A stretch of 8,941 nucleotides of DNA from Chromatiales bacterium (GCA_027001895.1 JALTLP010000298.1:1-8941), one strand, 5' to 3'; numbered from the stretch's first letter, positions 1-6,775 are shown. The notes: generated by a model from the letters alone, not told the origin. Numbers and translations: made by a program.

Positions 1-44
1 TTTACAAAGGGTTATATTTTAACTGTACTATTGGGGGCAGGAAA

Positions 45-314
45 ATGACTACACCATTTGAACCAACCGTTGGTCAGTGGTATCAGGATGACGACCAACG
101 TATCTTTGAAGTTGTTGCATGGGATCTTGATGCCATTGAAATACAATACTACGATGGCGATGTAGACGAGTTTGATATGGATGTCTGGTATATGATGAAC
201 ATATTACCGGCTGACGAGCCTAATGATGGCACGGGGCCGTTTGATGAAATTGATAACGACGAGTTAAGCCATATTCAAAACAACTATTCACCGGCAAGCT
301 GGCAGTATCATTAG
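45..314 (+). CDS. small, highly acidic DUF6763-like protein
   Basis: An 89-residue protein of unknown function that I recognise, without a search, as resembling the gammaproteobacterial DUF6763 family. Such proteins begin with a 'TP.EPTVGQWY' segment, followed by a strand carrying 'EIQY.DGDVDE' and a 'W' near the C-terminus; all three are visible here (residues 3-13, 31-42 and 86). Composition is extreme: about 22 Asp/Glu, a single Arg and no Lys, so it must be a strongly anionic soluble protein. There is no signal peptide or membrane segment. The ATG at 45 follows a purine-rich stretch with GGGGG at 33-37 and AGGA at 39-42, a usable though slightly irregular Shine-Dalgarno region. A possible -10 (TATATT, 13-18) lies upstream, but its -35 would be outside the window. 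The gene converges on ettA. No function can be assigned; the family match is moderately sure. Confidence 0.8.
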   Translation: MTTPFEPTVGQWYQDDDQRIFEVVAWDLDAIEIQYYDGDVDEFDMDVWYMMNILPADEPNDGTGPFDEIDNDELSHIQNNYSPASWQYH

Positions 315-344
315 AGCAGACGTTAAATGCTTTTGCTATATTAA

Positions 345-362
345 GCCTGTTTAGAATCAGGC
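345..362. terminator. weak hairpin between convergent genes
   Basis: GCCTG (345-349) pairs with CAGGC (358-362) across an 8-base loop, between the end of the acidic small gene and the end of ettA, whose stop codon (357-359) lies inside it. On the + strand a run of five T follows about eight bases later; on the - strand no T run follows. The stem is only 5 bp, so a role as a shared terminator is a guess from position. Confidence 0.3.
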
Positions 363-2030
363 ATCGATCTTTTTGTATTTAATTCGGTGTGGTTGTTTGT
401 AATCATCACCGAGCCGACGCTTACGATCTGCTTCGTAATCGGCATAGTTACCTTCAAACCAGACAACCTGGCTGTCTCCTTCGTAAGCAAGAATATGTGT
501 TGCGATACGATCCAGAAACCAGCGATCATGCGAAATAACAATGGCACAACCGGGAAAGTCCAGAATGGCTTCTTCGAGTGCGCGCAATGTTTCAACATCC
601 AGGTCGTTAGTGGGTTCATCAAGCAGCAACAGATTGCCACCGCTACGTAACAGCTTTGCAAGATGAACCCGGTTACGTTCACCGCCGGATAAATCGCCCA
701 CCCGTTTTTGCTGGTCGCTGCCTTTAAAGTTAAACCGGCCAACGTAGGTGCGAGATGGCACGACATAGTTACCAATGGTGATATTATCAGCGCCATCGGC
801 TATTTCTTCCCAGACCGTTTTACTGTCATCGAGTGAGTCACGCGACTGGTCTACATAGGCAATTTGTACGGTTTCACCAATTCGCATTTCACCGTTATCC
901 GGTTGTTCGATGCCGGCAAACATTTTAAATAGCGTTGTTTTACCTGCACCGTTCGGCCCGATAATGCCGACGATACCGCCTTTAGGTAAATTAAAACTTA
1001 AGTTTTCAAACAATAACTTGTCGCCAAAAGCCTTGGAGATACCATTCGCTTCAACCACCAGATCACCCAGGCGTGGGCCGGGCGGAATATACAGATCGTT
1101 GGTTTCACTGCGTTGCTGAAACTCTTTGGAGGACAGTTCTTCAAAACGTGCAAGTCGAGACTTGCTTTTTGCATGGCGACCTTTAGGTGCTGTTTTTACC
1201 CATTCAAGTTCAGCTTTCATTGCCTTAAGGCGGGCAGACTCCTGTTTTTTCTCCAGTTCGAGGCGTTGTTCTTTTTGTTCCAGCCAGGAAGAATAGTTTC
1301 CTTCCCATGGGATACCATGACCGCGATCCAGTTCAAGGATCCAGCCGGCAACATTATCCAGAAAGTATCGGTCATGGGTGACTGCTACAACGGTGCTGGG
1401 GTAGTCGTGTAAAAAACGCTCCAGCCAGGCGACCGATTCAGCATCAAGGTGGTTAGTGGGTTCGTCAAGCAATAACATATCCGGGTTGGATAACAGTAGT
1501 CTGCATAAGGCAACCCGGCGGCGTTCACCGCCGGATAAAGTTGTTACATCCGCATCCCAGGGGGGCAGTCTCAGGGCATCGGCGGCGATATCGAGCTTGC
1601 GATCAATTTCCCAGCCACCGGCTGCATCAATGGCATCCTGTAGTTTGGCCTGTTCGGCAAGCAGATCATTCATTTCATCGTCGGACATTGGCTCGGCAAA
1701 TTTCATACTTATGTCATTAAAGGCATTGAGTTGCTCTATTATTTCCTTCACACCTTCTTCGACGTTGCCGCGTACATCTTTATTTGGGTCGAGTTCCGGT
1801 TCCTGTGGCAGGTAGCCTACGTTAATACCGGTTTGTGCTCTTGCTTCGCCTTCGATCTCGGTATCGATGCCGGCCATAATGCGTAATAACGTTGATTTAC
1901 CAGAACCATTTAAACCCAATACCCCAATTTTAGCGCCGGGGAAAAAAGACAGTGAAATATCTTCCAGAATTTTACGCCTGGGTGGGACTATCTTGCCCAC
2001 CTGGTTCATTGTGTAAATATATTGTGCCAT
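357..2030 (-). CDS. ettA: energy-dependent translational throttle protein EttA (ABC-F ATPase)
   Basis: A soluble ABC-F protein of 557 residues; E. coli EttA is 555. By family knowledge it binds the ribosomal E site and, depending on ATP/ADP ratio, restrains or permits formation of the first peptide bonds. Two complete ABC domains are visible: Walker A GLNGSGKST (39-47), signature LSGGE (165-169) and Walker B LLLDEPTNHLD (186-196), then Walker A GPNGAGKTT (358-366), signature LSGGE (447-451) and Walker B LLLLDEPTNDLD (467-478). Both catalytic glutamates (190, 472) are present. The arm insert (about 95-136) and the charged inter-domain linker (about 240-325, including GRHAKSKSRLARFEEL) that contacts tRNA in the family are both there. 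The C-terminus (RIKYKKIDA) matches the E. coli ending pattern. Start ATG at 2030 has AAAGGT (2037-2042) six bases upstream. It stands alone, divergent from the Aer-like receptor. No anomaly seen. Confidence 0.98.
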   Translation of the reverse strand: MAQYIYTMNQVGKIVPPRRKILEDISLSFFPGAKIGVLGLNGSGKSTLLRIMAGIDTEIEGEARAQTGINVGYLPQEPELDPNKDVRGNVEEGVKEIIEQLNAFNDISMKFAEPMSDDEMNDLLAEQAKLQDAIDAAGGWEIDRKLDIAADALRLPPWDADVTTLSGGERRRVALCRLLLSNPDMLLLDEPTNHLDAESVAWLERFLHDYPSTVVAVTHDRYFLDNVAGWILELDRGHGIPWEGNYSSWLEQKEQRLELEKKQESARLKAMKAELEWVKTAPKGRHAKSKSRLARFEELSSKEFQQRSETNDLYIPPGPRLGDLVVEANGISKAFGDKLLFENLSFNLPKGGIVGIIGPNGAGKTTLFKMFAGIEQPDNGEMRIGETVQIAYVDQSRDSLDDSKTVWEEIADGADNITIGNYVVPSRTYVGRFNFKGSDQQKRVGDLSGGERNRVHLAKLLRSGGNLLLLDEPTNDLDVETLRALEEAILDFPGCAIVISHDRWFLDRIATHILAYEGDSQVVWFEGNYADYEADRKRRLGDDYKQPHRIKYKKIDA

Positions 2031-2148
2031 TTGTTTACCTTTTGCGAGAGCTGTTGATATTTGATAGTAGCATTTTGCCTGTTATAAAACATATTTCCAG
2101 AAATACTGATCTGGGTCAATTATTGCGTGTTATGGCCGTTTAAAAACT

Positions 2149-2174
2149 TCAAAACAGCCAGAAATTGCCGCTAA
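2149..2174 (+). promoter_or_regulatory. candidate sigma-28 (FliA) promoter for the Aer-like receptor
   Basis: GCCGCTAA at 2167-2174 matches seven of eight positions of the sigma-28 -10 consensus GCCGATAA. A partial -35, TCAA (2149-2152, three of four positions of TAAA), lies 14 bases upstream, where the consensus spacing is about 15. Transcription would begin near 2180, leaving a leader of about 35 bases that contains the Shine-Dalgarno. The match to flagellar-class control agrees with aer being FliA-dependent in E. coli. The -35 is weak. Confidence 0.5.
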
Positions 2175-2202
2175 CAGAAAACATAAATCTTAAAATTTCT
2201 TT

Positions 2203-2206
2203 GGAG
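2203..2206 (+). promoter_or_regulatory. Shine-Dalgarno that decides the GTG start of the Aer-like gene
   Basis: GGAG lies nine bases before GTG at 2216. The longer alternative, TTG at 2165, has no comparable site upstream and overlaps the candidate sigma-28 -10, so it would lie largely upstream of the predicted transcript start. Confidence 0.7.
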
Positions 2207-2215
2207 TCTATAGTA

Positions 2216-3799
2216 GTGAAGAAAAATTTACCGGTTAGCGATACAGAGTATGAACTTACACCAACCGATGTCATTATATCGACAACAGATTTAAAAGGGG
2301 CGATTACTAACGTAAATGAAACCTTCAAATGCATCAGTGGTTTTAACGATGAAGAACTATTTGGTAAAAATCACAATGTTGTGCGTCACCCTGATATGCC
2401 ACCCGCTGCATTTGCAGATTTGTGGGGTACTTTAAAACAGGACAAGCCGTGGATGGGGATAGTAAAAAATCGCTGCAAAAATGGCGATTATTACTGGGTC
2501 GATGCCTTTGTTACCCCGTTATCAGAAAATGGCAATACATCGGGTTATGAATCAACCCGGGTTAAGGCCGAGCCGGTTGTTATTAAACGCGCAGAAAAAC
2601 TTTATCAGGCTATTCTGGCCAACAAGTTTAAAATGCCTAAATTTATACCGGATTTTGCAACTAAAATTGCGGCTTTTATAAGTGGCTTACAGCTTGTTAT
2701 TGTCACCAGCCTGGTTTTTGCCAGCCAGTTAAGTGTATTACCTGCAATAATAGTTTGGCTGGTAAGCAGTGCGCTGGGATATGCCGGGGCAAAATGGCTA
2801 TTAAAGCCGGTTGCTGATGTTACCCGGCAAGCGAAGCAGTTGATTAATAACCCGCTTACCCAGTATGTCTATACCGGGCGACATGATGAGGTTGGTCAAA
2901 TTGAGTTGTCATTAAAAATGCTGGGAGCGATGAACCGAACAATACTTAAACGCCTGGAGCAGGTGAGTGGTGAACTCGAAGGTTACGCGGCCGATGCGGC
3001 AGATCTGGTGGGGGATACTCGACAAAGTGTGCAACGGCAACAGGCTGAAATAGAACAGGTAGCCACCGCAATGAATCAAATGACGGCAACAGTACAGGAG
3101 GTTGCCAGTAATACTCAAAGTGCGGCAGAAGCGGCTAATAACGCAAACAGCCAGGCCGGTTTGGGGGCGGCTAAGGTTGAGGCCGCGGTACAGGTGATTA
3201 AGTCACTGTCCTCAGATGTTGAACAAACCGAACAATCTATACAGGAACTGGCAACAAGCAGTGTAGAAATTGGCTCGGTTCTGGATGTTATTAAAGGTGT
3301 TGCCGAGCAAACGAATTTACTGGCGCTGAATGCCGCTATCGAAGCGGCAAGGGCGGGAGAACAGGGGCGTGGTTTTGCTGTTGTTGCAGATGAGGTGCGT
3401 ACGTTAGCAAGTCGAACCCAGCAGTCGACTGAAGAAATTCAGCTTATGATCGAAAAAATTCAGCATGGCACCCAAAATGCTGTCGATAAGATGGCTGAGG
3501 TCAGGCAGCGCTCTAGCGAAGGGCTGGAAAATGTCGCCATTTCGTCCGATGCTATCAGGGAAATGAAGCAGGCGGTTGAAACGATGAACAGTTTAAACAC
3601 GCAAATAGCCAGTGCGGCCGAAGAGCAAAGCGTTGTCAGTGGAACGATTGCTGAGAATATTGAAAATATAAACATGGTATCGCAAACAACCGATACCACC
3701 GCTACAGAAATGTTTACAACAACACAATATTTAGCCGGTCTTGCGTCGGATATTCATAATATGATTAACCAGTTTGAAGAAGCGATAAAAGTAAAATAA
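2216..3799 (+). CDS. aer: Aer-like PAS-containing methyl-accepting chemotaxis (aerotaxis) receptor
   Basis: Inner-membrane energy/redox taxis receptor of 527 residues, read from GTG 2216. The N-terminal PAS domain (about 15-115) has TTDLKGAITNVN, the RHPDMP motif and KNGDYYW. With this start, Asn34, Arg57, His58, Asp60, Phe66 and Trp79 fall at the same numbers as in E. coli Aer as I recall its sequence, where several of these matter for FAD binding; this strongly supports GTG rather than the in-frame TTG at 2165. A hydrophobic hairpin (about 150-191, two membrane passes with a very short external loop) is followed by a HAMP-like segment (about 195-245). A long coiled-coil signalling domain has its tip at about 361-398 (EQTNLLALNAAIEAARAGEQ, RGFAVVADEVRTLA). 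No periplasmic ligand domain and no NWETF-type tail are present. No che or fli genes are adjacent, so it works with partners encoded elsewhere. The exact signal sensed is inferred. Confidence 0.92.
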   Translation: MKKNLPVSDTEYELTPTDVIISTTDLKGAITNVNETFKCISGFNDEELFGKNHNVVRHPDMPPAAFADLWGTLKQDKPWMGIVKNRCKNGDYYWVDAFVTPLSENGNTSGYESTRVKAEPVVIKRAEKLYQAILANKFKMPKFIPDFATKIAAFISGLQLVIVTSLVFASQLSVLPAIIVWLVSSALGYAGAKWLLKPVADVTRQAKQLINNPLTQYVYTGRHDEVGQIELSLKMLGAMNRTILKRLEQVSGELEGYAADAADLVGDTRQSVQRQQAEIEQVATAMNQMTATVQEVASNTQSAAEAANNANSQAGLGAAKVEAAVQVIKSLSSDVEQTEQSIQELATSSVEIGSVLDVIKGVAEQTNLLALNAAIEAARAGEQGRGFAVVADEVRTLASRTQQSTEEIQLMIEKIQHGTQNAVDKMAEVRQRSSEGLENVAISSDAIREMKQAVETMNSLNTQIASAAEEQSVVSGTIAENIENINMVSQTTDTTATEMFTTTQYLAGLASDIHNMINQFEEAIKVK

Positions 3800-3888
3800 C
3801 ATATAAAAAACAATGGGTTATATTGCGGCTTTTTGTTAGCTAAATATGCCTTATACAATAGTGGGTACTTCCTGTTTGTGTTAATCCT

Positions 3889-3897
3889 TGCTAATAT
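3889..3897 (+). promoter_or_regulatory. possible extended -10 for the LysR operon
   Basis: TGC followed by TAATAT (3892-3897) resembles an extended -10 element about 60 bases before the LysR start. The hexamer 17 bases further up (TTCCTG) is a poor -35. The 158 bases between the receptor and the LysR gene are AT-rich and show no strong terminator; CAAT/ATTG around a T-rich stretch near 3810-3835 is too weak to call. Confidence 0.3.
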
Positions 3898-3957
3898 ACG
3901 CGATTAAGTTTTCTCAATATCGTTATAGATACAATCAATAAACGGGAATAAAATATC

Positions 3958-4857
3958 ATGGCTGATCGGCGACTCCAGGTCTTTCATACAGTAGCTCGCT
4001 TGCTGAGTTTTACCAAGGCAGCCGATGAGCTGCATATGACTCAACCAGCAGTGACTTTTCAGGTCAGGCAGCTTGAAGAGCAGTTTAATACACGCCTGTT
4101 TGATCGTACCCACAACCGTATCAGCCTGACCGAAGCAGGCCATCGTGTGTTTGAAAGCGCCGGACAGATATTCCAGCTTTATGCCGAAATGGACAACTCG
4201 GTGCGTGAACTCACCGGTGATATCAGTGGTGTTTTAATCCTGGGGGCCAGTACCACCATTGCCGAGTATATGTTACCGGTTTTACTCGGTGACTTTAAAG
4301 AAAAATTTCCCGATGTGGTTATTCGTTTAAAAGTCGCCAATACAGACGGTATTGTATCTCAGGTTGAAAACAACATGATTGATCTGGGTGTTGTTGAGGC
4401 GCCGGTTAGCAACAAAAATCTGGTAGTCGAAAAATGTCGAATGGATGAGCTGGTTCTTATTGTGCCACCTAACCATAAGCTTGCCCAACAGAATGTTGTA
4501 TCGCTGGAAGAAATCACCAGGTACCCGTTTATTTGCCGTGAAGAAGGTTCGGGTACCCGCGAAGTTATGATAGAAAGCATGCATGCTGCCGGTATTAATA
4601 ACGCAGACTTAAGCGTGTCTATGGAACTGGGCAGTCTCGAAGCGATTAAAGGTGCTGTCGAAGCGGGTATGGGTGTGTCGGTACTTTCAAGTGCCACTAT
4701 CGAAAAGGAATTAAAGCTTGGTTCTCTGGTTGCAATAAAACTGGATCCACCATTAACACGTCCTTTTTCTTTCGTACATCAAAAACAAAAATTCAGAGTA
4801 CGTGCCATGGATGAACTGTTAAACTTTGCGCGTAACTATTGTAATAACCACCAATAA
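3958..4857 (+). CDS. LysR family transcriptional regulator, CysL/YeiE-like
   Basis: A 299-residue DNA-binding regulator of normal LysR length. The winged helix-turn-helix occupies about residues 1-62 (LQVFHTVARLLSFTKAADEL, then MTQPAVTFQVRQLEE and LFDRT). A linker helix leads into a substrate-binding effector domain (about 90-297). Within it GASTTIAEYMLP (96-107) and REEGSGTRE (194-202) are the kind of motifs seen in CysL, YeiE and CbbR relatives, which respond to small anions or metabolites. The ligand here is unknown. The ATG at 3958 is preceded by only a weak ribosome site (GGGAA, 3944-3948). It is the first gene of a tight operon: the next gene starts 14 bases after its stop and the third follows within 3 bases, unusual for LysR proteins, which are more often divergent from their targets. 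Family sure; subfamily and target genes inferred. Confidence 0.93.
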   Translation: MADRRLQVFHTVARLLSFTKAADELHMTQPAVTFQVRQLEEQFNTRLFDRTHNRISLTEAGHRVFESAGQIFQLYAEMDNSVRELTGDISGVLILGASTTIAEYMLPVLLGDFKEKFPDVVIRLKVANTDGIVSQVENNMIDLGVVEAPVSNKNLVVEKCRMDELVLIVPPNHKLAQQNVVSLEEITRYPFICREEGSGTREVMIESMHAAGINNADLSVSMELGSLEAIKGAVEAGMGVSVLSSATIEKELKLGSLVAIKLDPPLTRPFSFVHQKQKFRVRAMDELLNFARNYCNNHQ

Positions 4858-4859
4858 AC

Positions 4860-4866
4860 AAGGCGG
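4860..4866 (+). promoter_or_regulatory. Shine-Dalgarno supporting a TTG start
   Basis: AAGGCGG lies five bases before TTG at 4872. No in-frame ATG or GTG is near; the GTG at 4882 is in another frame. The spacing and the protein's natural-looking N-terminus support the rare TTG start. Confidence 0.65.
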
Positions 4867-4871
4867 CACTC

Positions 4872-5237
4872 TTGACCCGGAGTGAAAAAAAATTACTCGA
4901 ACAGTATCAGGCCTTACCGGACGAGGCTAAAAAAAGCCTGTCAGATTTTTGTGAATTTTTAACGGATAAATATTCCGAAACAACCTCAGAAGTCGCTACC
5001 CCTAAAGATATTCCCCGCCCGGCGAACGAGTCGGTTGTGCTGGCGATGCGCCGCCTGTCCGAAACCTATTACATGCTAAACAAGGATAACCTGTTACATG
5101 AAGCATCGTCTTTAATGTCGCAGCATATTTTACAGGGACGTGAAGCAGAAGAGGTTATTGATGAACTCGAAGAGCTGTTTAAAAAGTTTTATGATGAAAT
5201 GATCGGAAATAACACGCCGTTATTAGACAAGGATTAA
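4872..5237 (+). CDS. uncharacterised helical protein in the LysR/AI-2E operon
   Basis: A 121-residue protein that I cannot assign to a characterised family. The N-terminus (SEKKLLEQYQALPDEAKKSLSDFCEFL, split here around residues 3-29) has the 'LP.E....L.DF.EFL' look of small DUF2281-like proteins, but this is resemblance only. A middle segment is rich in Pro, Ser and Thr (about 38-54). It is followed by a helical, Glu/Leu-rich C-terminal half (about 57-112) with ML, LLHEASSLM and EEVIDELEELFKKFYDEM. No signal peptide, membrane segment, Cys pair or DNA-binding motif is visible. The last codons contain the Shine-Dalgarno of the next gene (AAGGA, 5229-5233) and only three bases separate the two, so translation of the pair is probably coupled. 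Its position between a LysR regulator and a membrane protein suggests a shared role; that is inference. Confidence 0.85.
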   Translation: MTRSEKKLLEQYQALPDEAKKSLSDFCEFLTDKYSETTSEVATPKDIPRPANESVVLAMRRLSETYYMLNKDNLLHEASSLMSQHILQGREAEEVIDELEELFKKFYDEMIGNNTPLLDKD

Positions 5238-5240
5238 TCT

Positions 5241-6308
5241 ATGCTAAAAACTGTAGAGCAATGGTTTTACCGGTATTTATCTGATCCCCAGGCCGTTGTA
5301 TTGGCATTTTTACTGGTAGCAGGTTTTGCGATAGTCATATACATGGGTGAGATGTTAATGCCGGCACTGGCGGCACTGGTTATTGCCTACTTGCTCGAAG
5401 GGGTTGTGCGTTTTATGCAGGCGCATAATGCCAGGCGTATTCGAGCAGTGATACTTGTGTTTTGTGTTTTTATTGCCTTCCTGATTTTTTTCTTTGGCGG
5501 CCTGGTTCCTCTGGTTTCTTCGCAGCTTACCGAGTTTTTTAAAGAGTTACCGAACTATGTTGGCCTGGCGCAACAAGCGCTTATGCAGTTGCCACAGCAT
5601 GTGCCTTATATAACAGATTCTCAGATTCACGAAATATTAACTGCAGTTAACAAAGAAATAGCAGGCTTTGGGCAAACCGTGGTTACCGGCACACTGTCTT
5701 CTATACCGGATATATTAACGGTGATGGTTTACGCTATTCTGGTTCCGTTATTGGTGTTCTTTTTCTTAAAAGATAAATACCAGTTACTCAACTGGTGTTC
5801 AACATTCTTACCCAGGCAACGTGATTTAATGTCAGGTGTATGGAAGGATGTGGATAAGCAAATTGGTAACTATATTCGCGGAAAAATCTGGGAAATTTTT
5901 ATTGTCGGTATTGCAACATACATTGTCTTTATTATTTTTGGTTTGAAGTACTCCCTGCTACTTGCAGCTTTGGTTGGTTTGTCTGTACTTATTCCATACG
6001 TCGGCGCTACGGTTGTGTCCTTACCGGTTGCACTGGTGGCGTATATTCAGTGGGGCATAAGCAGTGACTTCTGGTATTTAATTATTGCTTATTTTATCGT
6101 GCAGGCGCTTGATGGCAATGTGCTTGTACCACTGCTGTTTTCTGAGGTTGTTAACCTGCATCCGGTTGCCATTATTTTAAGCATCCTGGTGTTTGGCGGT
6201 ATCTGGGGTTTCTGGGGTGTGTTTTTTGCTATTCCATTGGCTACTCTGGTTAATGCTTTATTAATAGCATGGCCGAGAATTACGCAGGAAGAAGCGCCTG
6301 TTACCTGA
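5241..6308 (+). CDS. AI-2E family transporter (PerM-like inner-membrane protein)
   Basis: A 355-residue integral membrane protein of the AI-2E/PerM/YdiK family. Members are proposed exporters or permeases of signals, ions or metabolites; most have no proven substrate and the name should not be read as evidence of AI-2 transport. Hydrophobic stretches lie at about 17-52 (two passes), 68-92, 155-177, 215-268 (several passes), 275-298 and 306-343. A large polar loop (about 95-150) separates the early passes, as usual. Family landmarks are YIRGK (211-215), IPYVGA (251-256), LDGNVLVPLLFSEVVNLHP (289-307) and GVFFAIPLATLV (326-337). The ATG at 5241 has AAGGA (5229-5233) seven bases upstream, inside the preceding gene. 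It is the last gene of the LysR operon, and no clear terminator follows; the palindrome island begins about 40 bases beyond. Length and topology are typical. Confidence 0.92.
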   Translation: MLKTVEQWFYRYLSDPQAVVLAFLLVAGFAIVIYMGEMLMPALAALVIAYLLEGVVRFMQAHNARRIRAVILVFCVFIAFLIFFFGGLVPLVSSQLTEFFKELPNYVGLAQQALMQLPQHVPYITDSQIHEILTAVNKEIAGFGQTVVTGTLSSIPDILTVMVYAILVPLLVFFFLKDKYQLLNWCSTFLPRQRDLMSGVWKDVDKQIGNYIRGKIWEIFIVGIATYIVFIIFGLKYSLLLAALVGLSVLIPYVGATVVSLPVALVAYIQWGISSDFWYLIIAYFIVQALDGNVLVPLLFSEVVNLHPVAIILSILVFGGIWGFWGVFFAIPLATLVNALLIAWPRITQEEAPVT

Positions 6309-6496
6309 TTTTTAATTGTTAGCAATGTTGATTATTCCCGCGTAGACGTAAGCACATGAATGTGCGCAGGTAGGATTGCCGAGGAATCCATTTATATTAA
6401 ATTCACCAAAGAAAACACACCCGAAGCCTTTCAATACGTGCGTAGGCTATTCCCCTTTAATCGCTGTTCGTCGGGCTGGGTTATAAGCGCAAGTTG

Positions 6497-6522
6497 CCTC
6501 GAACCATCGGAGATGGTTGAGG
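6497..6522. repeat. hairpin, 11 bp stem with one bulge
   Basis: CCTCGAACCATC (6497-6508) pairs with GATGGTTGAGG (6512-6522) around a three-base GGA loop, with one unpaired C-side base in the lower stem. It is directly followed by another hairpin three bases on. Confidence 0.7.
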
Positions 6523-6524
6523 TA

Positions 6525-6553
6525 CTCACAATGAACCCGAAGGGTTCTGTGAG
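6525..6553. repeat. hairpin with GAA triloop
   Basis: CTCACA (6525-6530) and GAACCC (6533-6538) pair with GGGTTC and TGTGAG (6542-6553), giving a 12 bp stem with a two-base AT bulge and a GAA loop. The stem is nearly perfect and lies back to back with its neighbour. Confidence 0.7.
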
Positions 6554-6562
6554 GAGGTGCTT

Positions 6563-6593
6563 CGCATAGAACCGCTTCGCGTTTCATTATGCG
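6563..6593. repeat. nested hairpin resembling the widespread GTAGGGTGCGCA-type element
   Basis: Outer arms CGCATA (6563-6568) and TATGCG (6588-6593) enclose inner arms GAACCGC (6569-6575) and GCGTTTC (6579-6585), which pair with one mismatch around a TTC loop. On the - strand the flank reads GTAGGGTACGCATAATG, like an interspersed palindromic sequence I recall from many bacterial genomes. The family likeness is from memory. Confidence 0.6.
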
Positions 6594-6633
6594 TACCCTA
6601 CGACATGTCCCATCTCGTCAGGGCATCTTTTTC

Positions 6634-6667
6634 GTCCCTTTTTCTTGCGCAAACAAGAAAAAGGGAC
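6634..6667. repeat. perfect 14 bp inverted repeat
   Basis: GTCCCTTTTTCTTG (6634-6647) and CAAGAAAAAGGGAC (6654-6667) are exact reverse complements separated by six bases (CGCAAA). This is the longest perfect stem in the window. It lacks a following T run on either strand, so it is not a textbook intrinsic terminator. It abuts the next stem (6667-6684) with one base shared. Confidence 0.85.
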
Positions 6668-6703
6668 TCGCCTACAGGCGCGAGAGCCTGCTTAAAATAA
6701 AAG

Positions 6704-6719
6704 TCGCGCGTTAGCGCGA
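6704..6719. repeat. GC-rich 6 bp hairpin
   Basis: TCGCGC (6704-6709) and GCGCGA (6714-6719) are perfect arms around GTTA. Flanking AAAAG (6699-6703) and CTTTT (6727-6731) could extend the structure with an internal bulge. Confidence 0.6.
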
Positions 6720-6745
6720 GGCGAAGCTTTTGAACAAAAAATAAG

Positions 6746-6775
6746 ATTGCCACGCTCACTTCGTGAGCTCGCAAT
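6746..6775. repeat. interspersed palindrome of the ATTGCC...GCAATGAC type
   Basis: Outer arms ATTGC (6746-6750) and GCAAT (6771-6775) flank an inner perfect stem GCTCAC/GTGAGC (6754-6759, 6763-6768) closed by a TTC loop. The form GTCATTGCGAG...GCAATCT on the other strand is one I recall as a common dispersed repeat in proteobacterial genomes. Copy number in this genome cannot be judged from one window. Confidence 0.65.

Larger units (their letters stand above)
2031..2215. other. divergent intergenic region between ettA and the Aer-like gene
   Basis: This stretch must carry start signals for ettA (leftward) and the receptor gene (rightward). On the right side a sigma-28-like -10 and a Shine-Dalgarno can be picked out and are listed separately. 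For ettA I find only the 3'-proximal ribosome site. On the - strand a TTGACC (2114-2119) resembles a -35, but no -10 sits at an acceptable distance, so no sigma-70 promoter is called. Confidence 0.6.

Noticed and set aside
341..796. Open frame of 151 codons on the - strand in another frame of ettA
   Set aside because: It lies almost wholly inside the clear ettA reading frame and shows no recognisable domain.
2165..2215. TTG start extending the Aer-like protein by 17 residues
   Set aside because: No Shine-Dalgarno, overlap with a sigma-28-like -10, and poorer agreement with Aer N-termini than the GTG at 2216.
3918..3931. TATC-N6-GATA inverted repeat upstream of the LysR gene as an autoregulatory operator
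   Set aside because: Arms are only 4 bp in AT-rich sequence and do not fit a T-N11-A LysR box exactly; too likely by chance to list as a feature.
4359..4697. Antisense open frame of 112 codons inside the LysR gene
   Set aside because: Shadow of the LysR coding frame, without ribosome site or family resemblance.
6360..6569. Open frame of 69 codons on the + strand
   Set aside because: It runs through five hairpins, has no good ribosome site and its product resembles no family; its length follows from the palindromes being free of stops.
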